Below, piece after piece: positions 15,968 to 24,341 of a stretch of 64,000 bases of DNA. The stretch covers positions 1,736,001-1,800,000 of the forward strand of contig CP069300.1 in the NCBI GenBank assembly GCA_016839165.1, in the 5' to 3' direction. The DNA is from Bradyrhizobium sp. PSBB068 (lineage in GTDB: Bacteria > Pseudomonadota > Alphaproteobacteria > Rhizobiales > Xanthobacteraceae). The notes beneath the pieces were generated by a model, which saw nothing but the letters and a program-made list of their open reading frames with translations, made no database searches and was not told the origin of the DNA. The stretch's first letter is position 1; every line of letters begins with the position of its first letter. The position numbers and the translations under genes were made by a program.

Positions 15968-17973
15968 ATCGCGAGCGCCAGCAGCAATGTGACGAGGGTT
16001 GCGAAGACCAGGCTGAGATAGCGGCGGATGGTGAGGAACTGGAGCTGGTTCAGCCGATCGGCAAAGAACCACACCGTTTCGGTCACCGGCGTGTAGAGCC
16101 GTTCCCAGACTGGATCGTGCATGTCGATCCTGAGGCGGGCCGGCCGCAAGTCACCCGGCGGCGGCATGTCGACGTGTTCGCGGGCCTGGAAGATCAATGT
16201 GCCGAACACGCGGCGGATCGGCTGGACGAAGCTTACTCCGGAATATTGCGCCGCCGGAGCCGGATCGGTAAAGCCGCAACCCCAGGCGGGCCCGCGCCTG
16301 ATCGCGCGCGATGCAAACCGATGGATGAAATACACGGCAAGCGATGCCGCAGCCGTGATGAAGATGAAGACGAGCAATCCGTTGTAGGAGCTGCGGCTCT
16401 CCTCGATCGGAACGATCGAAAGCCAGGCGTCGCTCGCCTGAACCGGCATTCGGTTGCCGATCACGGCCATTGCGACGGGCGACAGCGCGTCGATCACCAG
16501 GCCCGGCAGAATTCCGGCGAGGAAGCACAGCGCGGCGAGGCCAAACATCGCGGCGAGGCTATAGCGATCGACCTCGCCGGCGGCCTCAGCGGCCGGGCTT
16601 CGCGCGCGGCCGAGGAAGGTGATCCCGAAGGCCTTGACGAAGCACGCGGCCGCGAGCGCTGCCGCCAGCGCCAGCAACGCGCCGACCGCGGGCACCATGA
16701 TCTTCAGCATCCATTGTGGCAGATCGGGGCTTTGCAGGACCGCCTGGAACATCAGCCATTCCGATACGAACCCGTTGAACGGCGGAAGCGCCGAGATCGC
16801 AACGCAGCCGACGAGAAAGACGAAGCTGGTAAGCGGCATGCGGTGGATCAGGCCGCCCAGTTTCTCCATGTCGCGTTCGCCGGTGGCCGTCAGCACCGCA
16901 CCGGCGCCGAAGAACAGCAGGCTCTTGAAGAACGAATGGTTGAGGACGTGGAACAGCGCGGCTGTGAAAGCGAGGGCCGCCGCCAGGCCGTAGCCGTTCG
17001 CCTGAAACGCCAATGCGAGACCGAGGCTCGCGAACACGACGCCGATGTTCTCGATCGTGCTGTAGGCGAGCAGGCGCTTGAGATCCTTCTCCATCAGCGC
17101 ATAGAGGATCCCCATCACCGCGGTCACTCCGCCGAGCACGAGAACGACGACACCCGCCGACCAGTTCGGCGGTCCGAGCAGATCGAACACGACGCGGATG
17201 AATCCGTAGACCGCGACCTTCGTCATCACGCCGCTCATCAGCGCCGAGACATGGCTCGGGGCCGCGGGGTGAGCGAGCGGCAGCCATACATGCAGCGGGA
17301 CCAGGCCGGCCTTCGACCCGGCGCCGAGCAGCATCAGCGCAAGCACCAGCGCGGCTTCGAACGGCGTGTGCTGGACGCCGCGCATGGCCGCAAAGCTGTA
17401 ACTGCCGCCGGCTCCCGACAGCAGGCCAAACGCAAGCAGCAGAGCCAGGGTCCCGAAGCTTGCCATCACGAGATAGACGTAGCCCGCCCGAGCATTGTCT
17501 GCTTCACGGTGGTGCGCCATGACGAGCGCCCACGACGCGAGCGACATGAATTCCCAGCACAGCAGATAGGTGAACGCGTCGTCGGCAAGCACAACGAGAT
17601 TCATTCCGGCGAGGAACGCCGGAAAGAACGGCAGGACGCGTTGCGGCGTCGATTCGTGGCTGCCGTAGCCGAGCCCATACAGGCTTGCGGCCGCACCGCC
17701 GAGATTGACCACCGCGAGAAAGAATGCGGCGAGCGCATCGAGACGGAAATGCGAGCCCAGCCAGGGCAGGCCGACCGGCAACATCAGTTCGGTCGCATTG
17801 CTGTGGGCGATCAGCGCGTGCAGCGCCGCGGCCAGCGCGATCGCCGAGATGGCAAAGGTCGCGCCGTAGACGACGGCTGTCGATCGGCGTGATCGGCTGG
17901 TGGCAATCGCGAGAATGGTCGTCGCCAGCAGCGCGGCTACACACCAGAGCTGCTGGGCGACCGTTGAGATCAC
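15958..17973 (-). CDS. hyfB: Antiporter-like membrane subunit HyfB (NuoL-like)
   Basis: A 671-residue ND5/MrpA-like protein with about 16 hydrophobic segments. The pump motif is intact: LLCWEFMSLASW (Glu), GAGSKAGLVPLHVWLPLAHPAAPSHVS (Lys), LNHSFFKSLLFFGAG (Lys). The extended C-terminus (GPAWGCGFTDPAPAAQYSGVSFVQPIRRVFG) is typical of HyfB/HycC. Translation starts at GTG 17973 and overlaps the XRE gene stop by 4 nt (GTGA). It is the first structural gene of the complex and, with HyfF, the likely ion-translocating unit. Confidence 0.92.
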   Translation of the reverse strand: MISTVAQQLWCVAALLATTILAIATSRSRRSTAVVYGATFAISAIALAAALHALIAHSNATELMLPVGLPWLGSHFRLDALAAFFLAVVNLGGAAASLYGLGYGSHESTPQRVLPFFPAFLAGMNLVVLADDAFTYLLCWEFMSLASWALVMAHHREADNARAGYVYLVMASFGTLALLLAFGLLSGAGGSYSFAAMRGVQHTPFEAALVLALMLLGAGSKAGLVPLHVWLPLAHPAAPSHVSALMSGVMTKVAVYGFIRVVFDLLGPPNWSAGVVVLVLGGVTAVMGILYALMEKDLKRLLAYSTIENIGVVFASLGLALAFQANGYGLAAALAFTAALFHVLNHSFFKSLLFFGAGAVLTATGERDMEKLGGLIHRMPLTSFVFLVGCVAISALPPFNGFVSEWLMFQAVLQSPDLPQWMLKIMVPAVGALLALAAALAAACFVKAFGITFLGRARSPAAEAAGEVDRYSLAAMFGLAALCFLAGILPGLVIDALSPVAMAVIGNRMPVQASDAWLSIVPIEESRSSYNGLLVFIFITAAASLAVYFIHRFASRAIRRGPAWGCGFTDPAPAAQYSGVSFVQPIRRVFGTLIFQAREHVDMPPPGDLRPARLRIDMHDPVWERLYTPVTETVWFFADRLNQLQFLTIRRYLSLVFATLVTLLLALAIWS

Positions 17974-18242
17974 GTCTGCACCTTCGGCGAGCCTGACCCG
18001 GCCCTCAATCGTACGCCGCGGCCGCCGCCGCTGCTGACGGCGCCCTCGCCGATGACCTCGACGCCGGCCGCACCGAGTGCGTCGATCAGTTTCACCAGCG
18101 AGTCGACATTGCCTCGAATGGTGCCTTCGCTTGCTTCCATGCGCTGGATGGTCGGCACCGACAACCCGGACAGCTCGGCGAGCTGCCGCTGGTCGATGCC
18201 AAGCAAGGCTCTTGCAGCCCGAAGCTGCGCTGCAGTGATCAT
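17970..18242 (-). CDS. Small XRE-family HTH regulator heading the Ehr operon
   Basis: A 90-residue protein. Residues 4-58 are a Cro/C1-type helix-turn-helix (AAQLRAARALLGIDQRQLAELSGLSVPTIQRMEASEG). The tail GVEVIGEGAVSSGGGRGVRLR is a short beta segment seen in many small rhizobial HTH proteins. It is the first gene of the operon and is translationally coupled to hyfB, so it is probably an autoregulator of the complex. The AT-rich region upstream carries direct and inverted repeats that could be its site. Confidence 0.88.
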   Translation of the reverse strand: MITAAQLRAARALLGIDQRQLAELSGLSVPTIQRMEASEGTIRGNVDSLVKLIDALGAAGVEVIGEGAVSSGGGRGVRLRAGSGSPKVQT

Positions 18243-18295
18243 CGATCGGGCCGTCGGTTGGGAGTCGGGTCTAGCTGAATGTCATCTATGCATAT

Positions 18296-18328
18296 TAAGT
18301 AATGATGTTGCAAGTGCAATAAGTAATG
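18296..18328. promoter_or_regulatory. Repeat-rich candidate operator/promoter of the Ehr operon
   Basis: TAAGTAATG occurs at 18296-18304 and 18320-18328 as a 24-bp-spaced direct repeat, flanking the inverted repeat TTGCA-AG-TGCAA at 18308-18319. The region 18290-18350 is much more AT-rich than its surroundings and lies 54-86 bp upstream of the XRE start. This is the likely operon promoter and the XRE binding region. Confidence 0.5.
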
Positions 18329-18402
18329 TTTTATACATCATTTATGGGCGGACTATCGGCGCGATCGATGCCGCGTGCGGGCAAGAATCCGCTGCTGGGT
18401 GC

Positions 18403-19302
18403 TCAGTCGGCGATCTTTCGGTAGACGTCCGCAGCGCGGCGCAGCAGCTTGCTCTTGCGCTTCCGCTCGTGCACGCGCTGGTGCTTGGCCTTGCGCTCCT
18501 GGGCGCGCTGCGCCAGGGCATCAGCACTTTCGACCAACGCGCGGCGCACCTCGTCATCGTTCAACTCGCCGAGCAGCTGCTGTCCCTTTCGCAGATGCTT
18601 CAGCACGTTCCGCCATGATGCGTAGACATCGGCAGGCAAGCCGCCCTCCGAGAACTCGATGGCGTAGCGCAGCCGCTTGCTGGCGAGCCGGACGCGGTGG
18701 CGCTTGTTCTTGCCCATGCCTTGCAGCCCGCGGCTCCTCTGGCACAGCTTGCCATGCCACCGCGCGAGCCGGCGGGCGTGAAACACTGCGACCGGTACCG
18801 CACGCCGCTGCGCGGCGCGGCGGTTCTGCCGCGTGGTCCAGGGGCCGCTGCCGACCCAGTCCCACATGCCGTCGAACCATCGCCAGTATCGGTCGCTTTG
18901 CAGCGCTTCCTTGAGGGCGTCGAACGCGTCGGTTCGCGCCGTCTGGAGCATGCGCTCCTCGGGCAAGCCCTTGCTGTTCGCGATCGCCACGTCGAGATCG
19001 CGCGTCGCGCCGAGATGGGCGCTCAGCCATTTCAGTTCGGACTTCAATCGCGTCCATTCGCTGTCGGCCACCATCGGGCCGTAGAAGGCGACCGCCGCCT
19101 TCAGCCGGGTCAGTGCGATCCGGGTCTGGTGGAGCGCTGCGGGATCGCCGGAGCTCAGCGCCTCGTGGTTGGTCGCGACCTCCTCGAGGCATTCGGACAG
19201 GATCAGGCGAAACGCGGTCTCGCAACGCATGGCCTGGCTGAGATGACGCGGCCGCTTCGGGCGGACGACGCGCTCCCTGTCCGGACTTGCCGCTGCCGAC
19301 AT
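18403..19302 (-). CDS. CHAD domain-containing protein
   Basis: A 299-residue, very basic helical protein. It matches the CHAD domain, with conserved His and Arg/Lys on its helices: LHQTRIALTRLKAAVAFYGP, HLGATRDLDV and HRVRLASKRLRYAIEF. CHAD domains bind polyphosphate, often beside CYTH phosphatases or on polyP granules; no CYTH domain is present here. ATG 19302 follows GGGAG at close spacing. A hairpin and a TTGATCG/CGATCAA dyad lie in its upstream region. The role in polyphosphate binding is inferred from the family. Confidence 0.88.
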   Translation of the reverse strand: MSAAASPDRERVVRPKRPRHLSQAMRCETAFRLILSECLEEVATNHEALSSGDPAALHQTRIALTRLKAAVAFYGPMVADSEWTRLKSELKWLSAHLGATRDLDVAIANSKGLPEERMLQTARTDAFDALKEALQSDRYWRWFDGMWDWVGSGPWTTRQNRRAAQRRAVPVAVFHARRLARWHGKLCQRSRGLQGMGKNKRHRVRLASKRLRYAIEFSEGGLPADVYASWRNVLKHLRKGQQLLGELNDDEVRRALVESADALAQRAQERKAKHQRVHERKRKSKLLRRAADVYRKIAD

Positions 19303-19365
19303 GACACTCCCGTGGCGCCGCCGGAGCCGCAACGCAAATGCGGCTCCCGGATGGAGATTTCCCGT

Positions 19366-19383
19366 TTGATCGTTGTCGATCAA
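19366..19383. promoter_or_regulatory. Inverted repeat upstream of the CHAD gene
   Basis: TTGATCG-TTGT-CGATCAA is a perfect 7-bp inverted repeat, 64 bp upstream of the CHAD start. The half-site spacing (TTGA-N10-TCAA) does not fit FNR/FixK. A smaller hairpin (GGAGCCGC/GCGGCTCC) lies at 19323-19347, nearer the start. Function unknown. Confidence 0.35.
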
Positions 19384-19533
19384 GGGTTTTCTGCGCGGCC
19401 GCGATGCGACGCTCCGGCGGCGCGATCAAAATGTCGCAATCGACCCCGCTCGACGGGGCTCATTCCAGCCAGCATATGGGTTCTGTCGCCGGAGTTTTTG
19501 GAGGTGTCGCAACCGATGGCGGCAAATATCAAA

Positions 19534-19577
19534 ATGTTTCGCGTGCGAAACATGTTGATATTTCGTACGCGAAATAT
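19534..19577. promoter_or_regulatory. Two palindromic MarR operators
   Basis: 19534-19553 is ATGTTTCGC-GT-GCGAAACAT and 19558-19577 is ATATTTCG-TACG-CGAAATAT. Both are 20-bp palindromes with the core TTTCG..CGAAA, and their centres are 24 bp apart. The second ends 12 bp before the MarR start at 19590, so occupancy would block transcription. This is a typical autorepression layout. Confidence 0.8.
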
Positions 19578-19589
19578 ATAACGGCGTGT

Positions 19590-20024
19590 ATGAAAGCGGA
19601 ACACCGGCTGATCTTCCTTCTGACCGTGGCCTATCGACGGCTGCAACGCGCCATCGATCAGGAGACGGCCGCGCACGATCTGACGTCGGCCCAGGCCGGC
19701 GTGCTGTTCTTCCTCGGCCGCAACGACGGCGCGCTGATCGGCGACGTGTCGCAGGCGCTCGACATCGTGCCGTCGGCGATGACCGGTCTTGCCGACCGGA
19801 TGGAGCGCGCGGGCCTCGTGAAGCGCCGGCGCGACGGCGAGGACGGGCGCAGCCAGCGGCTCCATCTGACCTCGGCGGGGCAGGAGCTCGGCAAGCGTGC
19901 CGCGACGCGGACCAGGGTGATCAACAACCGCCTGATGGATGGCTTCTCGGAAGCCGAGATCGACGTGGTATCGCGCTGGCTGACCAGCCTGCAAGACAAG
20001 TTTCCAAAGGACAGGGACGGTTAG
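19590..20024 (+). CDS. MarR family transcriptional regulator
   Basis: A 144-residue winged-helix regulator. The recognition region is ALIGDVSQALDIVPSAMTGLADRMERAGLVKRRRDGEDGRSQRLHLT, with the DxRxxxxxLT-like wing of MarR proteins. ATG 19590 is preferred because the two operators lie just upstream; the longer open frame would read through them. It lies 76 bp before the crotonase-fold gene on the same strand and probably controls it together with itself. The ligand may be an aromatic acid or CoA ester, as in many MarR-crotonase pairs. Confidence 0.92.
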   Translation: MKAEHRLIFLLTVAYRRLQRAIDQETAAHDLTSAQAGVLFFLGRNDGALIGDVSQALDIVPSAMTGLADRMERAGLVKRRRDGEDGRSQRLHLTSAGQELGKRAATRTRVINNRLMDGFSEAEIDVVSRWLTSLQDKFPKDRDG

Positions 20025-20100
20025 CGTTCGCGAGCGAAGCCGGCACCCGTTCGCGCGAAGCGAACGCGTCAGACAAGCAGCAAGCAACAGGAGTGAGAGC

Positions 20101-20868
20101 ATGAGTGAGGTGGTCGTAACGCTGGACGGTGGCGTCCTCACCGTGACGATGGCGCGTCCGGACAAGAAGAATGCGATTACCAATGCGATGTATGGCGCAA
20201 TGGCCGATGCGCTGCAGCGCGCTGAAAGCGATACCGCGATCCGCGCCGTGCTGTTGCAGGGCGACGGCGACAGTTTTACTGCCGGCAACGAGCTCGTCGA
20301 TTTCGCCGCGGTGTCGCGCGGCGTGCAGGGCGAGCGTCACGTGAGCCGTTTCCTTGGCTGTCTTGCCAAGGCGACGCGGCCGCTGGTTGCGGCCGTGCAG
20401 GGCAATGCGGTCGGCATCGGCACCACCATGTTGCTGCATTGCGACCTCGTCTACCTCGCGCCGACCGCGCGGCTGATCACGCCGTTCGTCAATCTGGCGC
20501 TGGTGCCGGAGGCGGCCTCGACCTACCTGCTGCCGCAACGGATCGGCTATGCGCGCGCCTATGCGATGTTCGCGCTGGGTGAACCGGTCGAGGCCGAGAC
20601 TGCGGTCTCCATCGGTCTTGCCAATGCCGTCGTGCCGCTCGCGGATCTTCGTGCCAAGGCACGCGCTGCTGCTGACGCATTGGCGAAGCGGCCGTTCGGC
20701 TCGCTGCAGCACACCAAGGCGTTGATGCGCGATCCCGCTGGGATCAGCGCGCAAATGGCGCGCGAGGGCAAGATCTTCCAGGAGCGGCTGATGAGCGCCG
20801 AAGCGCGCGAGGCGTTTGCGGCCTTTGCCGAGCGTCGCCAGCCGGATTTCTCCAAGATCAGCGGTTAG
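20101..20868 (+). CDS. Enoyl-CoA isomerase-like crotonase family protein
   Basis: A 255-residue crotonase-fold protein. The oxyanion-hole segments are SFTAGNELVDF and GNAVGIGTTMLLHCDLVY. The block LITPFVNLALVPEAASTYLLP lacks the first hydratase Glu but has the Glu of the PEAAS motif, which marks delta3-delta2-enoyl-CoA isomerases (ECI type). It would shift double bonds in acyl-CoA beta-oxidation. It is preceded by the MarR gene and followed by a GC-rich hairpin. Confidence 0.88.
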   Translation: MSEVVVTLDGGVLTVTMARPDKKNAITNAMYGAMADALQRAESDTAIRAVLLQGDGDSFTAGNELVDFAAVSRGVQGERHVSRFLGCLAKATRPLVAAVQGNAVGIGTTMLLHCDLVYLAPTARLITPFVNLALVPEAASTYLLPQRIGYARAYAMFALGEPVEAETAVSIGLANAVVPLADLRAKARAAADALAKRPFGSLQHTKALMRDPAGISAQMAREGKIFQERLMSAEAREAFAAFAERRQPDFSKISG

Positions 20869-20880
20869 GCTTGGCGCCCC

Positions 20881-20914
20881 GGGGCCGCTACGCGGGGGCG
20901 GCCCCATCGCTTTT
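20881..20914 (+). terminator. Possible terminator after the isomerase gene
   Basis: GGGGCCGC and GCGGCCCC form a perfect 8-bp stem with a 9-nt loop, starting 12 bp after the stop codon. A TTTT run follows at a distance of about 6 nt. The spacing of the T-run is not ideal. Confidence 0.4.
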
Positions 20915-20982
20915 GGGTTGACGGCTTCGCCGGCATCGAACATCTCGTGGCGGGGCACAGTGCAACCCCGACGAGGCCAGCC

Positions 20983-21873
20983 ATGACCGACAGTCACACC
21001 CTGCGCGGCGACGGGATTGCCGCAACCATCAACGCCCAAGGCGCCGAATTGTCGTCGCTCAGGAATGCCGAGGGAAGGGAGCTGCTGTGGCAGGCCGGCC
21101 CGCAATGGCCACGCCATGCGCCGATCCTGTTCCCGATCGTCGGCCGGTTGAAGAACGACAGGCTTCGCCACGACGGCAAGACCTATCCGATGACGCAGCA
21201 CGGCTTCGCGCGCGATCGCCGCTTTGCCTGGGTGGAGCAGGGGACCCAGTCGTGCAAGCTCGCGCTGTCAGACGATGCGGAAACGCGGGCGCGCTATCCT
21301 TTCGCGTTCAGGCTGGAGGTCACCTATGCCGTTGACGGCGCAGATCTCGAGGTCGGTTTCGAGATCATCAACACCGGCGACGAGATGCTGCCGGCCTCGC
21401 TCGGCGGTCATCCCGCGTTCAATTGGCCGCTGGTGCCGGGGCTGCCGAAGGAGGCCTACACGCTGACTTTCGGCAAGACTGAACCCGCGCCGATCCGGCG
21501 GTTGAAGGATGGATTGATGCGGCCGCAGCCTGAGCCCAATCCGGTCAAGGGCAGAACGCTTGCGCTGACGGAGGAGCTGTTCGATGACGACGCGATGGTC
21601 TTCGATCAGATCGCAAGTACATCGATCCTGTTCACGGCGACACTGGGCCCGGCAGCAGCCACGCAAGGCCCGGCGATCGAAATCTCCTGGCGTGGATTCC
21701 GCGAGCTTGGCGTCTGGTCGAAGGTTGGCGGGGCCCCGTTCCTCTGCATCGAGCCGTGGCACGGTTATGCCAGTCCGGCGGAGTTCGAAGGCGAGTTCGC
21801 CGACAAGCCCGGCCTGCTGCAGATTGCGCCCGGCGCGCGCCGATCGCTCAGCTACCGGATTCGCGTGAGCTGA
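20983..21873 (+). CDS. Aldose 1-epimerase (galactose mutarotase) family protein
   Basis: A 296-residue beta-sandwich enzyme. Family landmarks are GAELSSLRNAEGRELLWQAGPQWPRHAPILFPIVGRL, the His in TQHGFARDRRF, GGHPAFNWPL (catalytic His) and WHGYASPAEF. It resembles the YeaD/LacX-like subgroup that interconverts sugar anomers, often of unknown specificity. ATG 20983 is used (GAGG just upstream); the frame is open 12 codons further. It stands alone and is convergent with the SDR at 21985. I see nothing certain in the 111-bp gap that follows. Confidence 0.88.
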   Translation: MTDSHTLRGDGIAATINAQGAELSSLRNAEGRELLWQAGPQWPRHAPILFPIVGRLKNDRLRHDGKTYPMTQHGFARDRRFAWVEQGTQSCKLALSDDAETRARYPFAFRLEVTYAVDGADLEVGFEIINTGDEMLPASLGGHPAFNWPLVPGLPKEAYTLTFGKTEPAPIRRLKDGLMRPQPEPNPVKGRTLALTEELFDDDAMVFDQIASTSILFTATLGPAAATQGPAIEISWRGFRELGVWSKVGGAPFLCIEPWHGYASPAEFEGEFADKPGLLQIAPGARRSLSYRIRVS

Positions 21874-21984
21874 CGAAACGGCATCGCTTGCGTGATCCGC
21901 TCAATGCGCGCGGTTGCCGACGGCGGATTTTCGTGCGCCCAGGCCTCATGCGCGGCGAGATCGCGGTCGATCGTGCTCGGGAAC

Positions 21985-22719
21985 TTAGTTGAACGCCATG
22001 CCGCCGCTCATCGCGATGGTCTGTCCGGTCATGTAGGGATTGTTGACCAGCAGCATCACGGCCTGCGCGACTTCCTCGACGGTGCCGAAGCGGCCGACCG
22101 GGATGCGGCTGACCAGGCTACTCTGTCCCTTCATCATGTCGGTCTCGATCAGTGAGGGCGCCACCGCGTTGACGGTGATGCCTTCCTTGACGAGGCGCGC
22201 GGCATAACCGCGGGTCAAGCCTTCCACAGCCGCCTTCGATGCATTGTAGTGCGGCCCGATTGCACCGGCGCCACGCGCGGCACCGGAGGAGATGTTGACG
22301 ATGCGGCCCCATTTCCGGGTGCGCATCATCGGCAGCACCGCCTGCGTGCAGAGAAACGCCGATTTGAGGTTGACCGTGATGGTGCGGTCGAAATCCTCCT
22401 CGGTGAGGTCGTCGACACCCCTGACGATCGCGATGCCGGCATTGTTGACGAGAATGTCGACCGGGCCGAGCTCGGATTTGGCACGTTCGACCAGCGCGGC
22501 GACGGCGGCTGCTTCCGAGACGTCGGCGGCAATCGCAACCGCCCGGCTGCCGGCGGCAATGATGCCCTTCGCCAATGTCTCGGCTTCGGCCGAGCGTTCG
22601 CGGTAATTGATCGCGACGGCAGCACCGGCCTCCGCCAGCATCTTGACGATCGCAGCACCAATGCCGCGCGATCCGCCGGTCACCAGCGCCACATGTCCGT
22701 GCAGACTGTTTGTCGTCAT
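21985..22719 (-). CDS. FabG-like SDR family oxidoreductase
   Basis: A 244-residue classical SDR with all key motifs: TGGSRGIG for the cofactor, NNAG, the catalytic Ser in NISSGA, and Tyr/Lys in HYNASKAA. The length and the C-terminus (NPYMTGQTIAMSGGMAF) match 3-oxoacyl-reductase-like enzymes. It would reduce a ketone or oxidise an alcohol with NAD(P)H; the substrate is unknown. It is divergent from the DUF3830 gene, with a 197-bp gap holding GC-rich dyads but no clear operator. Confidence 0.9.
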   Translation of the reverse strand: MTTNSLHGHVALVTGGSRGIGAAIVKMLAEAGAAVAINYRERSAEAETLAKGIIAAGSRAVAIAADVSEAAAVAALVERAKSELGPVDILVNNAGIAIVRGVDDLTEEDFDRTITVNLKSAFLCTQAVLPMMRTRKWGRIVNISSGAARGAGAIGPHYNASKAAVEGLTRGYAARLVKEGITVNAVAPSLIETDMMKGQSSLVSRIPVGRFGTVEEVAQAVMLLVNNPYMTGQTIAMSGGMAFN

Positions 22720-22916
22720 CTGGGCACCCTGTTTGACGTGCCCTCACAGGTTCGCAAACGGGGCGACGCGGCGCAATGCAACCCTGCTCAAATCTGCGTT
22801 GCCGCAGCCGGCATGCGGCGAAAAACCGGCTTCCGGGGCCGGAATCGGCCTTGCGTCCGGCGCGGGCCGGCGGCAATGGTTGGGGTATCACTTCTTCCAG
22901 CTACCACGAGAGTCCG

Positions 22917-23330
22917 ATGAGCAAACTGATTGTCCGCGCCGGCGATTTCACCTTTGACGCCCGTTTCGAGGAACAGCTGGCGCCGAAGACGGTCGCCGCG
23001 TTCCGCAAGGCGATGCCGTTCGAGAGCCAGGCGATCCACGTGCGCTGGAGCGGCGAAGGCGTCTGGATGCCGCTCGGCGATCTCGATTTCGGCGTCTCCT
23101 ACGAGAACCACACCAGCTATCCGGCGCCGGGCCAGATCATCCTCTATCCCGGCGGCATCAGCGAGACCGAGATCCTGCTCGCCTATGGCGGCGTGCACTT
23201 CGCCAGCAAGATGGGCCAGCTCGCCGGCAATCATTTCATCACGCTGACCTCGGGGCTGGAGAACCTCACCGCGTTCGGCAAGACCGTGCTGTGGAAGGGC
23301 GCGCAGAACATCCGGTTCGAGGAAATCTGA
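22917..23330 (+). CDS. DUF3830 family protein
   Basis: A 137-residue protein matching DUF3830, a cyclophilin-like beta-barrel family. Recognisable segments are LIVRAGDFTFDARFEEQLAPKTVAAF, HVRWSGEGVWMPLGDL, SYPAPGQIILYPGGISETEILLAYGG and AGNHFITL. No enzymatic activity is established that I know of. DUF3830 genes recur next to PuuE-type allantoinases and amidohydrolases, and here the stop at 23330 is 1 nt before the GTG start of the puuE-like gene, so the two are coupled. A role in the same ureide or amide pathway is inferred. Confidence 0.85.
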   Translation: MSKLIVRAGDFTFDARFEEQLAPKTVAAFRKAMPFESQAIHVRWSGEGVWMPLGDLDFGVSYENHTSYPAPGQIILYPGGISETEILLAYGGVHFASKMGQLAGNHFITLTSGLENLTAFGKTVLWKGAQNIRFEEI

Positions 23331-23331
23331 T

Positions 23332-24270
23332 GTGACCGAGGCCCGCTATCCGCGCGATCTCCGCGGCTACGGCCGCAACCCGCCGGATCCGAAATGGCCG
23401 GATGCTGCGCGGATCGCCGTGCAGTTCGTGGTCAATTTCGAGGAGGGTGGCGAGAACAACATCCTGCACGGCGATCGCGCCTCGGAAGCGTTCCTGTCGG
23501 ACGTGCTCGGCGCGCAGCCCTGGGTCGGCCAGCGTCACGCCAATATCGAAACGATGTTCGAATATGGCTCGCGCGCCGGCTTCTGGCGGCTGTGGCGGAT
23601 GTTCACCGAGCGGAAGCTGCCGGCGACGGTGTTCGGCGTCGCGATGGCGCTGAAGCGCAATCCGGATGTGGTCGCCGCGATGCAGGAGGCGGGCTGGGAT
23701 ATCGCAAGCCACAGCCTGCGCTGGGTCGAGCACAGGGACATGTCGGAGGACGAGGAGCGCGCGGAGATCGCGCGCGCCATCGCCGTGCATACCGAGGCGA
23801 CCGGCGCGCGGCCGCTCGGCTGGTACACCGGCCGCTCCTCGATCAACACGCTGCGGATTTTGATGGAAGCGGGCGGTCTGCGCTATCTCTGCGATTCCTA
23901 TGCCGACGATCTGCCGTACTGGATCAAGGCTGCCGGCACCGAGCCGCATCTCGTGATCCCCTATACGCTCGATGCCAACGACATGCGCTTCATCAACGCA
24001 CAGGGTTTTGGCGGCGGCGACGAGTTCTACACCTATCTGAAGGATAGTTTCGACGTGCTCTATGCCGAGGGCGCGACGTCACCGAAAATGATGTCGGTCG
24101 GCCTGCATTGCCGTGTCGTCGGCCGTCCTGGTCGCGCGGCCGCGCTGATGCGCTTCCTCGATTACATCGGGAAGCACGAGCACGTCTGGGTGCCGACCCG
24201 GCTTCAGATCGCCGAGCACTGGCAGGCCAATCTCAGGCATCTCGCTGAGCAGGCGTTCGAGATCGGCTAG
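23332..24270 (+). CDS. puuE: Allantoinase PuuE-like polysaccharide deacetylase family protein
   Basis: A 312-residue protein starting at GTG 23332. It closely follows the PuuE pattern: YPRDLRGYGRNPPDPKWPDAARIAVQFVVNFEEGGENNILHGD, EYGSRAGFWRL, DIASHSLRW, GWYTGRSSINT and the C-terminal SVGLHCRVVGRPGR. PuuE is a cofactor-independent allantoinase of the NodB/polysaccharide deacetylase fold that opens the hydantoin ring of allantoin to allantoate. Some residues deviate from canonical PuuE, so a related cyclic ureide or imide may be the real substrate. It is coupled to the DUF3830 gene and faces the BMP-importer operon. Confidence 0.82.
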   Translation: MTEARYPRDLRGYGRNPPDPKWPDAARIAVQFVVNFEEGGENNILHGDRASEAFLSDVLGAQPWVGQRHANIETMFEYGSRAGFWRLWRMFTERKLPATVFGVAMALKRNPDVVAAMQEAGWDIASHSLRWVEHRDMSEDEERAEIARAIAVHTEATGARPLGWYTGRSSINTLRILMEAGGLRYLCDSYADDLPYWIKAAGTEPHLVIPYTLDANDMRFINAQGFGGGDEFYTYLKDSFDVLYAEGATSPKMMSVGLHCRVVGRPGRAAALMRFLDYIGKHEHVWVPTRLQIAEHWQANLRHLAEQAFEIG

Positions 24271-24341
24271 CGCGGTCGTTAGCGACTCGTGGCCACTTCG
24301 CCTCGCCTGCGGCAGGGCAATCGCATATGGCAAAGAACTTC

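Noticed and set aside
19366..19383. FNR/FixK box upstream of the CHAD gene
   Set aside because: TTGA and TCAA are present but separated by ten bases instead of six, so it does not fit the dimer spacing.
21874..21984. Coding-looking minus-strand stretch between the mutarotase and SDR genes
   Set aside because: It reads about 38 codons without a stop (containing DRDLAAHEAWAHENPPS) but has no start codon or ribosome site and no recognised family. It may be a remnant, which I cannot support.
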